The notes under the pieces: model-generated
Databases searched by the model: none
Seen by the model: the letters and a program-made list of their open reading frames with translations, nothing else
What the model was told of the DNA's origin: nothing
Program-made: the position numbers and the translations under genes
Shown here: piece after piece, positions 24,632 through 33,876 of the stretch
Layout of the letters: the number at the start of each line of letters is the position of its first letter
How positions within the stretch are numbered: position 1 is the stretch's first letter
From: Acidimicrobiales bacterium
GTDB taxonomy: Bacteria; Actinomycetota; Acidimicrobiia; Acidimicrobiales; Aldehydirespiratoraceae
DNA: 64,000 nucleotides
Direction: 5' to 3'
Assembly: GCA_040219515.1 (NCBI GenBank)
Contig: JAVJSI010000005.1
Location: 271,243-335,242 of the forward strand

Positions 24632-26490
24632 TCTCGGTTCGTCTGCAGCGAGCGCCGGGCGCTCTCGGCGATACCCGCGGCGTCGAGACCGAAGCCGGCG
24701 TGGATGTCGTCGGGGTTGCCGTGGGGCACGTACTCGGTGGGCACACCGAGTACCCGGACCCGACAGTCGGCGTCTCGCTCACCCAGCGCGTCGCGCACTC
24801 CGGCGCCGGCCCCGCCGATACGGAGTCCGTCTTCGATGGTGACGACGGCGCGGTGGCCGGCGATGTCTTCGATCATGGCCGGGTCGAGCGGGGTGACGAC
24901 GCGGGGGTCGTAGACCGTGGCATCGATGCCCTCGGCGGCGAGCAGGTCGGCGGCGCCCAACGTGGCACCGAGCATCTGGCCGAAGCCGACCAGAGCGACA
25001 GAACCGTCGCCGGCGCGGATCTTGCGGGCGTGGAGCCCGGCACCGACCTCGTGGTCGGGTACGTGGGCGGCCTTTCCCCGGGACCAGCGGATGGCGACGG
25101 GCCCATCGGTGAGGCCCATGGCGTCGTCCATCATCTGCTGGAGTTCCTGATAGCTCGACGGCGCGAAGACGGTCATCCCGGGGACCTTCGTGAGCAGGAC
25201 GAGGTCGAGGATGCCGTGGTGGGATGCACCGTCGGGGCCGGTGATGCCGGCCCGGTCGAGACAGAAGATCACGGGCTGTCCGTGGAGGCCGACATCGAGG
25301 TTCACCTGGTCGAACGCCCGAGTGAGGAAGGTGGCGTAGACCGCGATCAGTGGCCGGAGACCGCCCATGGCCATGCCGGTCGCCGCAGTGACGGCATGCT
25401 GTTCGGCGATGCCGACGTCGATGCAGCGATCGGGGAAGCGCTCACGGAAGGGGATGAGACCAGTGGAGTCGGGCATCGCCGCGGTGATGGCCACGAGCTC
25501 GGGGTGCTGGTCGCCGAGCTTCACGAGGGCTTCGGAGAACGCGGCCGTGTAGCTGCCCTCCTTCATCTTGGAGCCGGTGTCGGCGAGGCCCGGCTTTGCG
25601 TCGTGCATGTTCTTGACGTCGTCCTGCTCGGCGGGCAGGTAGCCCCGCCCCTTCTGGGTGAGGACGTGGACGACGACCGGACCCTCGAACTCCTTCGCGT
25701 TCTGGAGGGCTTCCTCTACCGAGGCGATGTCGTGGCCGTCGAAAGGGCCCATGTAGCGCACGCCGAGATCCTCGAAGAACGCCGATGGCTCCCACATCTC
25801 GCGGATGGCCGCCTTTGACATCTTGACGCCTCGGCCGATCTGTTCGCCGACCCACGGGATGCGCTCGGCGATCTCCTCGATCTTGGCCTGACGGCGCATG
25901 TAGGTGGGGTTGTTGCGGATCTTCACGAGGCTCTCCGAGAGCTTCGAGACGGTCGGAGCGTAGGAACGGCCGTTGTCGTTGAGCACGACCACGACATCGC
26001 GTCCACTGTGGCCGAGATTGTTCAGTCCCTCGAACGCCATCCCGCCGGTGAGCGCGCCGTCGCCGATCACCGCCACCACTTCGCGTCGCGCGTCGGTGGC
26101 GTGGAACGCAGTGGCGAGGCCGTGGGCGTAGGACAGCACGGTGGATGCGTGGCTGTTCTCGATCCAGTCGTGCTCGGACTCGGCCCGCGAGGGGTAACCC
26201 GACAGGCCCCCGGCCTCGCGTAGGCCGGCGAAGTCGCGAACCCGTCCCGTGAGCATCTTGTGGACGTAGGTCTGGTGACCGGTGTCCCACAGGATGACGT
26301 CGTGAGGTGAGCGGAACACCCGGTGCAACGCGATCGTGAGTTCGACCGCACCCAGGTTCGAGCCGAGGTGGCCGCCGTGCTCGTTGACGGCTTCGATGAC
26401 CTGGTGGCGGATCTGTTCGGCGAGATCGCCGAGTTCGGCGAAGCTGCGTCCTTGGAGATCTTCGGGGCCGTTGACGGCGTCGAGCAACAT
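24622..26490 (-). CDS. dxs: 1-deoxy-D-xylulose-5-phosphate synthase
   Basis: 622-residue thiamine-diphosphate enzyme joining pyruvate and glyceraldehyde-3-phosphate, the first step of the MEP isoprenoid pathway. Hallmarks are GHLGSNLGAVELTIALHRVF, WDTGHQTYVHKMLTGR, the ThDP/Mg motif GDGALTGGMAFEGLNN and the transketolase C-terminal region. Length is as usual. ATG 26490 has AGAGG just upstream. A repeated 13-mer lies in its leader. Confidence 0.97.
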   Translation of the reverse strand: MLLDAVNGPEDLQGRSFAELGDLAEQIRHQVIEAVNEHGGHLGSNLGAVELTIALHRVFRSPHDVILWDTGHQTYVHKMLTGRVRDFAGLREAGGLSGYPSRAESEHDWIENSHASTVLSYAHGLATAFHATDARREVVAVIGDGALTGGMAFEGLNNLGHSGRDVVVVLNDNGRSYAPTVSKLSESLVKIRNNPTYMRRQAKIEEIAERIPWVGEQIGRGVKMSKAAIREMWEPSAFFEDLGVRYMGPFDGHDIASVEEALQNAKEFEGPVVVHVLTQKGRGYLPAEQDDVKNMHDAKPGLADTGSKMKEGSYTAAFSEALVKLGDQHPELVAITAAMPDSTGLIPFRERFPDRCIDVGIAEQHAVTAATGMAMGGLRPLIAVYATFLTRAFDQVNLDVGLHGQPVIFCLDRAGITGPDGASHHGILDLVLLTKVPGMTVFAPSSYQELQQMMDDAMGLTDGPVAIRWSRGKAAHVPDHEVGAGLHARKIRAGDGSVALVGFGQMLGATLGAADLLAAEGIDATVYDPRVVTPLDPAMIEDIAGHRAVVTIEDGLRIGGAGAGVRDALGERDADCRVRVLGVPTEYVPHGNPDDIHAGFGLDAAGIAESARRSLQTNRDQL

Positions 26491-26493
26491 GAA

Positions 26494-26531
26494 GCCTCTG
26501 GCGAGAGATGGGCGAGGTGCCTCTGGCGAGA
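26494..26531. repeat. Pair of 13-bp direct repeats in the dxs leader
   Basis: GCCTCTGGCGAGA occurs at 26494-26506 and again at 26519-26531, a 25-bp period, inside the 65-base gap between dxs and the PAP2-like gene. The first copy overlaps the dxs ribosome binding site region. Possible operator half-sites spaced by about 2.4 helical turns, or chance. Confidence 0.4.
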
Positions 26532-26555
26532 CCCGGGCGGCGCGTGCCGCAGCCG

Positions 26556-27416
26556 TTACCCGGCGTCCAGGGTACCCGCAGGCTCGGGCTCATGGAGGAC
26601 GCGGCCCGGGAGCAACCGCGACAGCGGTCGCGCGACCAGCAAGCCGAACCCCAGCGCGGCGAGTCCGCCGATGGCGTCGATCCAGTAGTGGTTGGCGGTG
26701 ACGATGATGGCGAACAGGGTGATGAAGGGGTAGGCGGCGATCGAGAGCCGGGCCCATCGCCGCTTCAGCACCGGGTAGAGGCCGACCGCGCACCAGGTCG
26801 CCCAGGCGATGTGGAGGCTGGGCATCGCCGCGTACTGGTTGGAGATGGATTCCATGGTGCCGGACTCGAACGACCAGAGCCCCCCCGGGTCGACGAGCGT
26901 GTCGACATAAGCGTGGTCGAGTTCGCACGCGCCGTACGAGGACTGGGGTTGGCATGCCGACAACAGCCGGGGCGGCATCAGCGGGAAGAATGCGAAGCCG
27001 AAGAGGGCCACGGCTGTGGTGGCGGCGAGGGCCGAGCGCATGAACATGTAGCGCTGGGGAAACCGCAGGAAAAGGAAGACCATCACGAAGATGGTCACCA
27101 CGAAATGGAACGAGCCGTAGAAGACGTTCCAGAACACGATGAAGGGGTCGATGTCGAGGAAGCGGGCCTGGATCCACTCCTCGTGGTAGAGGCCGAGTGC
27201 CTTCTCGAGATCGATGACCTTGATCGCGTTGTCGAACGACCGGTCGAGGATGTTGCCGCCGAGAGCCGAACCGAACTGGTTCCGGACCGCCGAATAGACC
27301 ACGTAGAAGCCCAGCGTGATGAGGCCCTCGACCCACCACCGGATACCGGTGTCAGCCGTGGACGGCGCGGGGGTACTGGTCGGAGAAGGCATGACGGTGT
27401 CGACGGGGGTGGACAC
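26556..27416 (-). CDS. PAP2-superfamily membrane protein (inositolphosphotransferase-like)
   Basis: 286-residue multi-pass membrane protein. Motifs FFPLMPPRLL, AAMPSLHIAWATW and TANHYWIDAIGG form the PAP2_3 / inositol phosphorylceramide synthase-type active site, with two catalytic His. It probably hydrolyses or transfers a phospho-head-group on a membrane lipid. Start taken as GTG 27416; an ATG at 27391 is also possible. The first 25 residues are Pro/Thr/Ser-rich. Confidence 0.83.
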   Translation of the reverse strand: MSTPVDTVMPSPTSTPAPSTADTGIRWWVEGLITLGFYVVYSAVRNQFGSALGGNILDRSFDNAIKVIDLEKALGLYHEEWIQARFLDIDPFIVFWNVFYGSFHFVVTIFVMVFLFLRFPQRYMFMRSALAATTAVALFGFAFFPLMPPRLLSACQPQSSYGACELDHAYVDTLVDPGGLWSFESGTMESISNQYAAMPSLHIAWATWCAVGLYPVLKRRWARLSIAAYPFITLFAIIVTANHYWIDAIGGLAALGFGLLVARPLSRLLPGRVLHEPEPAGTLDAG

Positions 27417-27420
27417 CTGT

Positions 27421-27813
27421 CTAGCCCGCAGTGCGCTCGAGAAACCGGTCGCGATCGACGAGGACCCGCACGACCCGACCCGCCGCCACGGTGCCCCGTC
27501 GGTCGGTCGCGTCGACCACGAAGGTCAGGCGGCGTCCTTCGACCCGTTCGATCTCGGCGGTGATGGTGACGATGCCGCCCACGGCGACCGGCTGGACGTG
27601 GTCGATCTGCATGCGCATCCCGACGGTGGTCTGGCCCGGCTCGAGCTCTTCCTGGATGGCTTCGATGCAGGCGGCCTCGGCCCACGCGAGCACTCGAGGG
27701 GTGGCGAGAACCTCGACATCACCGGACCCCAGCGCCACCGCGGTGTCGAGGTCGGTGACCTCTCGTTCGATACAGGCGGACAACCCGGCGTCGACGGACA
27801 TCGGCGGTACCAT
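27421..27813 (-). CDS. Hot-dog-fold acyl-CoA thioesterase (FlK-like)
   Basis: 130-residue single hot-dog domain. The pattern VLATPRVLAWAEAACIEAI followed by TTVGMRMQIDHVQPVAVGG resembles fluoroacetyl-CoA thioesterase FlK and related small-acyl thioesterases, which carry a conserved Thr/Glu/His triad; Thr, Glu and His are all present in these two segments. Start ATG 27813, or ATG 27801 if shorter. It ends with TAG four bases before the PAP2-like start, so the two are probably one transcript. Confidence 0.75.
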   Translation of the reverse strand: MVPPMSVDAGLSACIEREVTDLDTAVALGSGDVEVLATPRVLAWAEAACIEAIQEELEPGQTTVGMRMQIDHVQPVAVGGIVTITAEIERVEGRRLTFVVDATDRRGTVAAGRVVRVLVDRDRFLERTAG

Positions 27814-27840
27814 ACCCAACCCCGGACCAGGGAGGTCTCT

Positions 27841-29232
27841 GTGCTCGATCACGAGCTCGTCAACCGCACGCTCGGCACCGCACTGCGCACGGGCGGTGAG
27901 TTCGCCGAGGTCTTCGTCGAGGACAAGCGTTCGACGTCGGCCACGCTCGACGACGGCCGGGTCGAGGAGCTCACGAGTGGGCGTGATCGAGGCGCCGGGA
28001 TCCGCGTCGTCGTGGGCGACACGACCGGTTTTGCGCACACCGCGGATCTGTCCGAGTCCGGACTCGCCACTGCGGCGACCGCTGCGGCCGCCGCCGCGCG
28101 CGGGGGCGGCGGGGGTGTGAAGGAGGTGGCGGTCCGGCCGTCCGCCGGACCTGCGCCCCGACCCGTGCGAATTTCTCCGGAGGATGTCGCGAAGGCCACC
28201 AAGGTCGAGTTGTTGTCGCTGGCCGATGCCGCGGCGCGTGGCGAGAGTGCATCGATCACCCAGGTGTCGGCCCGCTACGGCGACAGCCGGCGACGCATTC
28301 TCGTGGCGAACAGCGACGGGCTGCTGGCCGAGGACGACCAGGTCCGCACCCTGTTCTCGGTGTCCTGCGTGGCAACCGGCGACACCGGTTTGCAGACGGG
28401 GCGCGAGTCCACCGGGCGCACGGTGGGGTTCGAGCTGTTCGACGACGCCGATGTGGAGGCAATGGCGCGCCGCGCCGCAGGTCGCGCGATCACCAAGCTC
28501 GCCGCCCGCCCGGCGCCGTCCGGCGCCATGCCGGTGGTGGTCGGCCCCGGCGGGGGCGGAGTGCTCTTCCACGAGGCCTGTGGCCACGGTCTCGAGGCCG
28601 ACCTGGTCGCCAAGTCCGCCAGCGTCTTCGCCGGTCGGGTCGGTGAGACGGTCGCCACCCCGCTCGTCACCCTCATCGACGACGGCACCATGGCCGGCGA
28701 ATGGGGTCACTTCACGATCGATGACGAAGGACGCCCCGCCGGTCACAACGTGTTGATCCAGGACGGGGTCCTCACCGACTACATGTGGGACCACCTCCGG
28801 GCCCGCAAGGAAGGCCGCCCGAGCTCGGGCAACGGCCGCCGGCAGAGCTACCAGCACCTTCCCATGGTGCGCATGACCAACACCTTCATCTCCAACGGCA
28901 CCGATGAACCCGACGACATCGTCGGCAGCACCGAGTCCGGTGTCTACGTGGCCCAGCTGGGCGGCGGTCAGGTCAACACCGCCACCGGCGACTTCGTGTT
29001 CGGCATGACCGAGGCCTACCTGATCGAGAACGGCGAGATCACCGAACCGATCCGAGAGGGCAACCTGATCGGCAACGGGCCCGAGGTGCTCACCCGCATC
29101 GATGCGCTGGGCAACGACTTCTCGATGGGGTCACCCGGCACCTGCGGCAAGGACGGTCAGGGGGTGCCCGTCGGGGATGGCACCCCGACGCTGCGGGTTA
29201 CCAGCCTCACCATCGGTGGCACGGCGGCCTGA
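27841..29232 (+). CDS. tldD: TldD metallopeptidase subunit
   Basis: 463-residue TldD/PmbA-family protein. The zinc motif HExxxH is present as HEACGH after GGVLFHEACGHGLEADL, which marks the catalytic TldD subunit. GTG 27841 has GGGAGG six bases upstream. TldD forms a heterodimer with TldE that degrades unfolded peptides and trims some modified peptides and antitoxins. Here two different TldE-like genes follow it in the same direction, with gaps of 10 and 4 bases. Confidence 0.95.
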   Translation: MLDHELVNRTLGTALRTGGEFAEVFVEDKRSTSATLDDGRVEELTSGRDRGAGIRVVVGDTTGFAHTADLSESGLATAATAAAAAARGGGGGVKEVAVRPSAGPAPRPVRISPEDVAKATKVELLSLADAAARGESASITQVSARYGDSRRRILVANSDGLLAEDDQVRTLFSVSCVATGDTGLQTGRESTGRTVGFELFDDADVEAMARRAAGRAITKLAARPAPSGAMPVVVGPGGGGVLFHEACGHGLEADLVAKSASVFAGRVGETVATPLVTLIDDGTMAGEWGHFTIDDEGRPAGHNVLIQDGVLTDYMWDHLRARKEGRPSSGNGRRQSYQHLPMVRMTNTFISNGTDEPDDIVGSTESGVYVAQLGGGQVNTATGDFVFGMTEAYLIENGEITEPIREGNLIGNGPEVLTRIDALGNDFSMGSPGTCGKDGQGVPVGDGTPTLRVTSLTIGGTAA

Positions 29233-29242
29233 GGCGACCGGC

Positions 29243-30586
29243 ATGTCCGAACTGATCGACATCGCCGCCCGCGTCGTCGGGTGGGCCCAGCGCGGCGAGC
29301 AGGTCGAGGCGTTCGTCGTCCACGCGAACGAATCCGAGATCCGCGCCTACGAGGGCGAGGTCGAGTCCCTCACGTCGGCGGAGAGCCGCGGCATCGGCGT
29401 GCGGGTCGTGGCCGACGGCCGTCAGGGCTACGCCTATGCCGGCACGCTCGACGAGGGCGCGCTGGCGGAGACCCTGCGCGAAGCACGCGACAACGCCACG
29501 TTCGCCGAACCCGACGAGTTCAACGGCGTCGCCGAGCCCGACGGACACACGCCGGCCGAGCTCGACCTCTTCGATCCGACGATGGCGTCCTTCAGCACCG
29601 ACGCCAAGGTCGCGTTGGCCATCGAGCTCGAGCGGGCGACGAGGGCCGCCGATCCGCGCATCAGCGGCATCGAGTCGGCCGAGTACGTCGACACCGTCTT
29701 CGAGTCCGCGGTGGCGACCACCACCGGGATCGCGAGCACGACCCGCGAGACGGGCTGCTATCTGTCGGCCTATTCGCTGGCCGAGAACGGGGACGAGACC
29801 CAGACCGGCTTCGGGTTCTCGATCGGGCGCGGACCCTCGGCCCTCGATCCGGCCAAGGCCGCGGCCGACGCGGCCGAGCGGGCCACACGGCTGCTCGGCG
29901 CGGTCAAACCGGAGACCGGGCGGGTGACGGTCGTGCTCGATCCGTGGGTCACCGCGCAGATGCTCCAGATCATCGGCCACACGCTCACCGGCGACGCGAT
30001 CCAGCGGGGACGATCGCTGTTCGTCGACCGACTCGGCGACGCGGTGGCGGTGCCGGCCTTCACCCTGATCGACGACGCGACCGACGCCGAGGCCTTCACC
30101 GCGTCGATGGTCGACGGCGAGGGACTGGCCACCCGCCCCACGCCGTTGATCGCCGATGGAGTCCTGCAGGGTTTCCTCCACAACAGCTACTCGGCGCGGC
30201 GGGGCGGTACCCGCTCGACCGGCAGCGCCGTTCGTGGCGGGTTCAAGGGCGCGCCGGGCGTCGGTGCCCAGGCGTTGGCGCTGCGGCCCGGCACCGCCAC
30301 CCAGACCGAACTCATCGCCGGGATCGACGACGGCCTGCTCGTGCAGGGCGTGTCCGGTCTGCATTCGGGGGTCAACCCGGTTTCGGGCGATTTCTCGACG
30401 GGCGCCGAGGGTCTGCGCATCCGCCACGGTGAGATCGCCGAGCCGGTGCGCGAGTTCACCATCGCCTCGACGATCCAGCGGTTGCTGCTCGACATCCAGG
30501 GCGTCGGATCCGATCTCGAGTGGCTGCCCATGAGCGCCGCCGGTGTCAGCCTGGTCGTCGCCGATGTGATGATGTCGGGCGTCTGA
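29243..30586 (+). CDS. TldE/PmbA subunit, first paralogue
   Basis: 447-residue TldE/PmbA homologue, without HExxxH, as expected for the non-catalytic partner. Typical features are VESLTSAESRGIGVRVV near the N-terminus, DGEGLATRPTPLIADGVLQG and GLHSGVNPVSGDFSTGAEG near the C-terminus. ATG 29243 lies ten bases after tldD. It is clearly related to the next gene but far from identical, so the duplication is old. Confidence 0.93.
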   Translation: MSELIDIAARVVGWAQRGEQVEAFVVHANESEIRAYEGEVESLTSAESRGIGVRVVADGRQGYAYAGTLDEGALAETLREARDNATFAEPDEFNGVAEPDGHTPAELDLFDPTMASFSTDAKVALAIELERATRAADPRISGIESAEYVDTVFESAVATTTGIASTTRETGCYLSAYSLAENGDETQTGFGFSIGRGPSALDPAKAAADAAERATRLLGAVKPETGRVTVVLDPWVTAQMLQIIGHTLTGDAIQRGRSLFVDRLGDAVAVPAFTLIDDATDAEAFTASMVDGEGLATRPTPLIADGVLQGFLHNSYSARRGGTRSTGSAVRGGFKGAPGVGAQALALRPGTATQTELIAGIDDGLLVQGVSGLHSGVNPVSGDFSTGAEGLRIRHGEIAEPVREFTIASTIQRLLLDIQGVGSDLEWLPMSAAGVSLVVADVMMSGV

Positions 30587-30590
30587 GTCG

Positions 30591-31937
30591 ATGGTCGAAC
30601 TCGCGGAACTCGCCCGGAAGATCCTCGCGTCCGCCCCGCCGGGCGACGACGTCGAGGTGTGCGTGGGGCGCGCGGTCGAGACCTCGGTCCGGGTCCACGG
30701 GGGCCAGGTGGAGTCGCTGACCGTTGCGGAATCCCACGCCGTGGGCGTCCGTGTGGTGACGGGAAGTCGCGAAGGGCACGCCCATGCCGGCAGCTTCGAT
30801 GCCGACGTGACCGAGGGTCTGGTGGGCGAGGCCCGCGACAACGCGTCCTTCGCCGAGGTCGACGAACGCGTCGGGTTGGCCGTGCCCGACGGTGTCGCCG
30901 CGGTTCCGGTCGACCGGTGGGACCCGACCGTCGAGTCGACCTCGGTCGACGACAAGATCGCCCTCGCCGTCGCGCTCGAAGCGGCCGTACTCGCCGCCGA
31001 CCCCCGGGTGCGCGGTGTCCGGGCATCCGTCTACGGCGACACCCGCAGCGAGCGGGTGGTCATGAGCAGCACCGGCATCGACAGCCACACCGTGGGCACC
31101 ATGGCGTCGTTGTCGACCAGCGTCATGGTGGACGACGTCGACGGTGGCACTCGCACGGGTGGGGCGGTCGATGCAGCCCGCGGGCCGGTCGGACTCGATG
31201 TCGACAAGGTGGCCGACCTCGCCGTCATCCGGGGCCTGCAGCTTCTCGGCGCCGTGGCACCGAGCACCGCCCGGCCGACCGTCGTGTTCGAGCCTCGGTT
31301 CGCGGCGACGGTCCTGGGCCTCGTGGCGTCGATGCTCTCGGGAGAACGGGTGGTCAAGGGACGCACCCCGTTCGCCGACCGGGTGGGTGCACCGATCGCC
31401 GCCGACCTCCTCACGATGTTCGACGACCCGACCGACCCGATGTCGCTCGCGGCGGCTGCATTCGACGGCGAAGGCCTCGCCTGCCGCCATGTGCCGCTGC
31501 TCAGCGACGGGGTTCTCGATGGATTCCTCCACGACACCCGCAGCGCGAGGGGCCTGGGTGTGCGCAGCACGGGCTCGGCGTCCCGCAGCGTCCGGGGTGC
31601 GCCGTCGCCCAGCCATCGGTCGTTGCACGTCGTTCCCGGCACGGGAGACCTGGCCTCGTTCATCGCGGGAATCGATGACGGGCTGCTCGTGGCCTCCCTG
31701 CAGGGTCTGCATTCTGGCGTCAACGCGGTCAGCGGCGATCTCTCCGTCGGGGTCGAGGGCATCCGGATCCGCAACGGCGAGCTCGCCGAGCCGATCAGGG
31801 AAGGCACACTCGCCGGCGCCATTCCTGCCATGTTGCGTCACATCGTGGGCGTCGGTGCCGATCTCGAACATCAACCGGGTGGGTCGATCGTGCCGACCGT
31901 GGTGGTCGACGGATTGACCCTCGGAGGTGGAGGCTGA
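30591..31937 (+). CDS. TldE/PmbA subunit, second paralogue
   Basis: 448-residue second TldE-like protein. It shares the landmarks VESLTVAESHAVGVRVV, DGEGLACRHVPLLSDGVLDG and GLHSGVNAVSGDLSVGVEG with the upstream paralogue, and the alignment covers the whole length. No zinc motif. ATG 30591 follows four bases after the previous stop. Two alternative TldE partners would allow one TldD to form two heterodimers with different peptide tunnels. Confidence 0.92.
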   Translation: MVELAELARKILASAPPGDDVEVCVGRAVETSVRVHGGQVESLTVAESHAVGVRVVTGSREGHAHAGSFDADVTEGLVGEARDNASFAEVDERVGLAVPDGVAAVPVDRWDPTVESTSVDDKIALAVALEAAVLAADPRVRGVRASVYGDTRSERVVMSSTGIDSHTVGTMASLSTSVMVDDVDGGTRTGGAVDAARGPVGLDVDKVADLAVIRGLQLLGAVAPSTARPTVVFEPRFAATVLGLVASMLSGERVVKGRTPFADRVGAPIAADLLTMFDDPTDPMSLAAAAFDGEGLACRHVPLLSDGVLDGFLHDTRSARGLGVRSTGSASRSVRGAPSPSHRSLHVVPGTGDLASFIAGIDDGLLVASLQGLHSGVNAVSGDLSVGVEGIRIRNGELAEPIREGTLAGAIPAMLRHIVGVGADLEHQPGGSIVPTVVVDGLTLGGGG

Positions 31938-31938
31938 C

Positions 31939-32748
31939 ATGGAGATCCTGCACGCGATCGTGCTGGGCGTGGTCCAAGGGCTCTCGGAGTTCCTGCCGAT
32001 CTCGTCGAGCGGCCACCTCGAACTCACTCGCTGGCTGTTCGGCTGGGACGACCTGCCGGCCGAACTCGAAACGGCCTTCGACGTGTCCGTGCATCTGGGC
32101 ACCCTGCTGGGTGCGATCGCCTACCTGCGGCACGATGTGGCGCGCTACATCGCCGCCGGATTCGCGCCCTTGCGACGACAGCGGCTGGAGACCGATGGCC
32201 GTATCGCCTGGTTCCTCGTCGCCTCCGCCGTTCCCGCCGGCCTCACGGGGGTCGTGTTGAAGGACCAGCTCGCCGATCTCGACAGCATCGCCTTGATCGC
32301 CGTGATGCTGATCGTGTTCGGCTTCGTGCTCATGGTCGCCGATCGGTTGCCGGAACGGCGTTCGCTCGACGAGTTCACCCTCCGCGACGCACTGATGATG
32401 GGGGTGGGTCAGGCCCTGGCGCTCCAGCCGGGGGTGTCGCGTTCGGGGGCGACCCTGACGGTGGCTCGCTTCGTCGGCTTCGAACGCGACGCGGCCGCCC
32501 GCCTCGTGTTCCTCATGAGCCTGCCGATCATCGCCGGGGCCGGCGTCTTCTCCCTCGCCGACGCGGACATTCCGAGCGACTTCTGGCCGCCCTTCCTCTG
32601 GGGAATGGCCGCATCCGCAGTCACCGGCTGGGTGGCCGTGTGGGGAACCCTGCGGATGGTGCGATCGCGGACGTTCCGGCCGTTCGTGATCTATCGCATC
32701 GGTCTGGGCGTGGTCGTGTTGGCGATTCTCGCCACGAACTGGCGCTGA
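31939..32748 (+). CDS. uppP: Undecaprenyl-diphosphatase (UppP/BacA)
   Basis: 269-residue membrane phosphatase that recycles the undecaprenyl carrier for cell-wall synthesis. The motif EFLPISSSGHLEL near residues 17-29 and PGVSRSGATLT near 165-176 are the active-site signatures. The ATG at 31939 lies one base after the tldE stop, with GGAGGTGGAGG upstream. Last gene of the tldD operon. Confidence 0.96.
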   Translation: MEILHAIVLGVVQGLSEFLPISSSGHLELTRWLFGWDDLPAELETAFDVSVHLGTLLGAIAYLRHDVARYIAAGFAPLRRQRLETDGRIAWFLVASAVPAGLTGVVLKDQLADLDSIALIAVMLIVFGFVLMVADRLPERRSLDEFTLRDALMMGVGQALALQPGVSRSGATLTVARFVGFERDAAARLVFLMSLPIIAGAGVFSLADADIPSDFWPPFLWGMAASAVTGWVAVWGTLRMVRSRTFRPFVIYRIGLGVVVLAILATNWR

Positions 32749-32750
32749 GT

Positions 32751-33371
32751 TCAGCCGACCAGGACGGGTACGAGCTCGCCGACGGAGAGGGCGCCGATCA
32801 CCGACGGCACGTACTCGTCGGCCACCGCGACGACCGCCAGCCCATCGACCACCGACAGCACTTCCGCGTCCGCTCCCACTCGGGCACCGGTGAACAGCGC
32901 GTAGAGGTCGACGCGATCACCGACCTGGAGGTGGGGGCTCGGCGTCGGGAGGCCGACCGCGCCGCGTCCCGGGCCGACGAGCGAACTGTTGGCGGTCGCG
33001 GCCGGGTCGCCGAGACGACCGTCGCGCAGGATCTCGCCCTCGCCCACGGCGTCGGCGAGATGGCGTCCGACCGGTGAATCCACGGTTGCGTCGCGGGGCA
33101 GCGCGCCGGCGGGAAGGGGACGGCGCACGACATCGCCCTCGGCGAGTCGGTGGCCCGCCGCCAGCTCGCCGGTCGTGACCCACGCGTCGAGGTGCGGTGT
33201 CCAGGCGGCGGCTGCGATCTCGCTCCGCTGCTGTGCAGACCTCACCGTCGACAGGCAGATCGCCACGAGCAGCACGGCCAGCAGCGGTCGGCTCCATCGG
33301 TGATGGCGAAGCGTCGCCGGCAACGCGCCCGGGTCGAACCGGGGCGGCCGCGTCGGACGTCGGATCTCCAT
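32751..33371 (-). CDS. SAF-domain membrane-anchored protein (CpaB-like)
   Basis: 206 residues: a basic N-terminus, one membrane helix at about 30-46 (PLLAVLLVAICLSTV) and an exported SAF domain. The SAF domain carries LAAGHRLAEGDVVRRPLPAG, a stretch typical of CpaB/RcpC pilus-assembly and antifreeze-like proteins. ATG 33371 is preceded by GAGGGAG. No other Tad/Flp pilus gene is nearby, so pilus function is uncertain. Confidence 0.72.
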   Translation of the reverse strand: MEIRRPTRPPRFDPGALPATLRHHRWSRPLLAVLLVAICLSTVRSAQQRSEIAAAAWTPHLDAWVTTGELAAGHRLAEGDVVRRPLPAGALPRDATVDSPVGRHLADAVGEGEILRDGRLGDPAATANSSLVGPGRGAVGLPTPSPHLQVGDRVDLYALFTGARVGADAEVLSVVDGLAVVAVADEYVPSVIGALSVGELVPVLVG

Positions 33372-33428
33372 GTACAGCACTCCCTCGAGGTCACCGGGGG
33401 GAAGTGGGGTCGGAGGAAGTCGGTCGGA

Positions 33429-33806
33429 TCAGTCGGTGGCGCCGGACTTGTTCGACGCCGACGACGACTTCTTCTTCGGCGAGGACTTGCCCGACGACGT
33501 GTCGCTCGACGAGGTCGTGGTCGACGTGTCGCTGGTCGACGAACTGCTGCTCGACGAGGACTCCGACGAGCTGTTCGCGCCGGATTCCTTCGGCGGCTTC
33601 GACGAGCTGCCGTGGTCGTTCTTGTAGAAGCCATCGCCCTTGAACGCGATGCCGACCTTGCTGAAGACCTTCTTCACGGGCGCCTTGCAGATCTTCTTCT
33701 CGCCCTTGTGGGTCTGTGGGCATTCGGTGAGGGCGTCGTCGCTGAACGACTGCCACAGTTCGAACATCTCGCCGGTGCGTTCGCATCGGTAGTCGTAGGT
33801 CGGCAC
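33429..33806 (-). CDS. FmdB-family putative regulatory protein with degenerate zinc ribbon
   Basis: 125 residues beginning PTYDYRC after GTG 33806, as FmdB proteins do. The usual CxxC...CxxC ribbon is incomplete: C8 and C29 remain, but the second Cys of each pair is Thr (T11, T32), with another Cys at 40. The segment KVFSKVGIAFKGDGFYKND is well kept. The C-terminal 55 residues are almost pure Ser/Thr/Asp/Lys low complexity. Either the ribbon binds metal differently or it has lost metal binding. Confidence 0.8.
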   Translation of the reverse strand: MPTYDYRCERTGEMFELWQSFSDDALTECPQTHKGEKKICKAPVKKVFSKVGIAFKGDGFYKNDHGSSSKPPKESGANSSSESSSSSSSSTSDTSTTTSSSDTSSGKSSPKKKSSSASNKSGATD

Positions 33807-33876
33807 GGGAATGGAGGATACCGAGCGACCGCGAACCAGCCACCCCACCCGACCGACCGGCGCCAGCCTCTACCAT

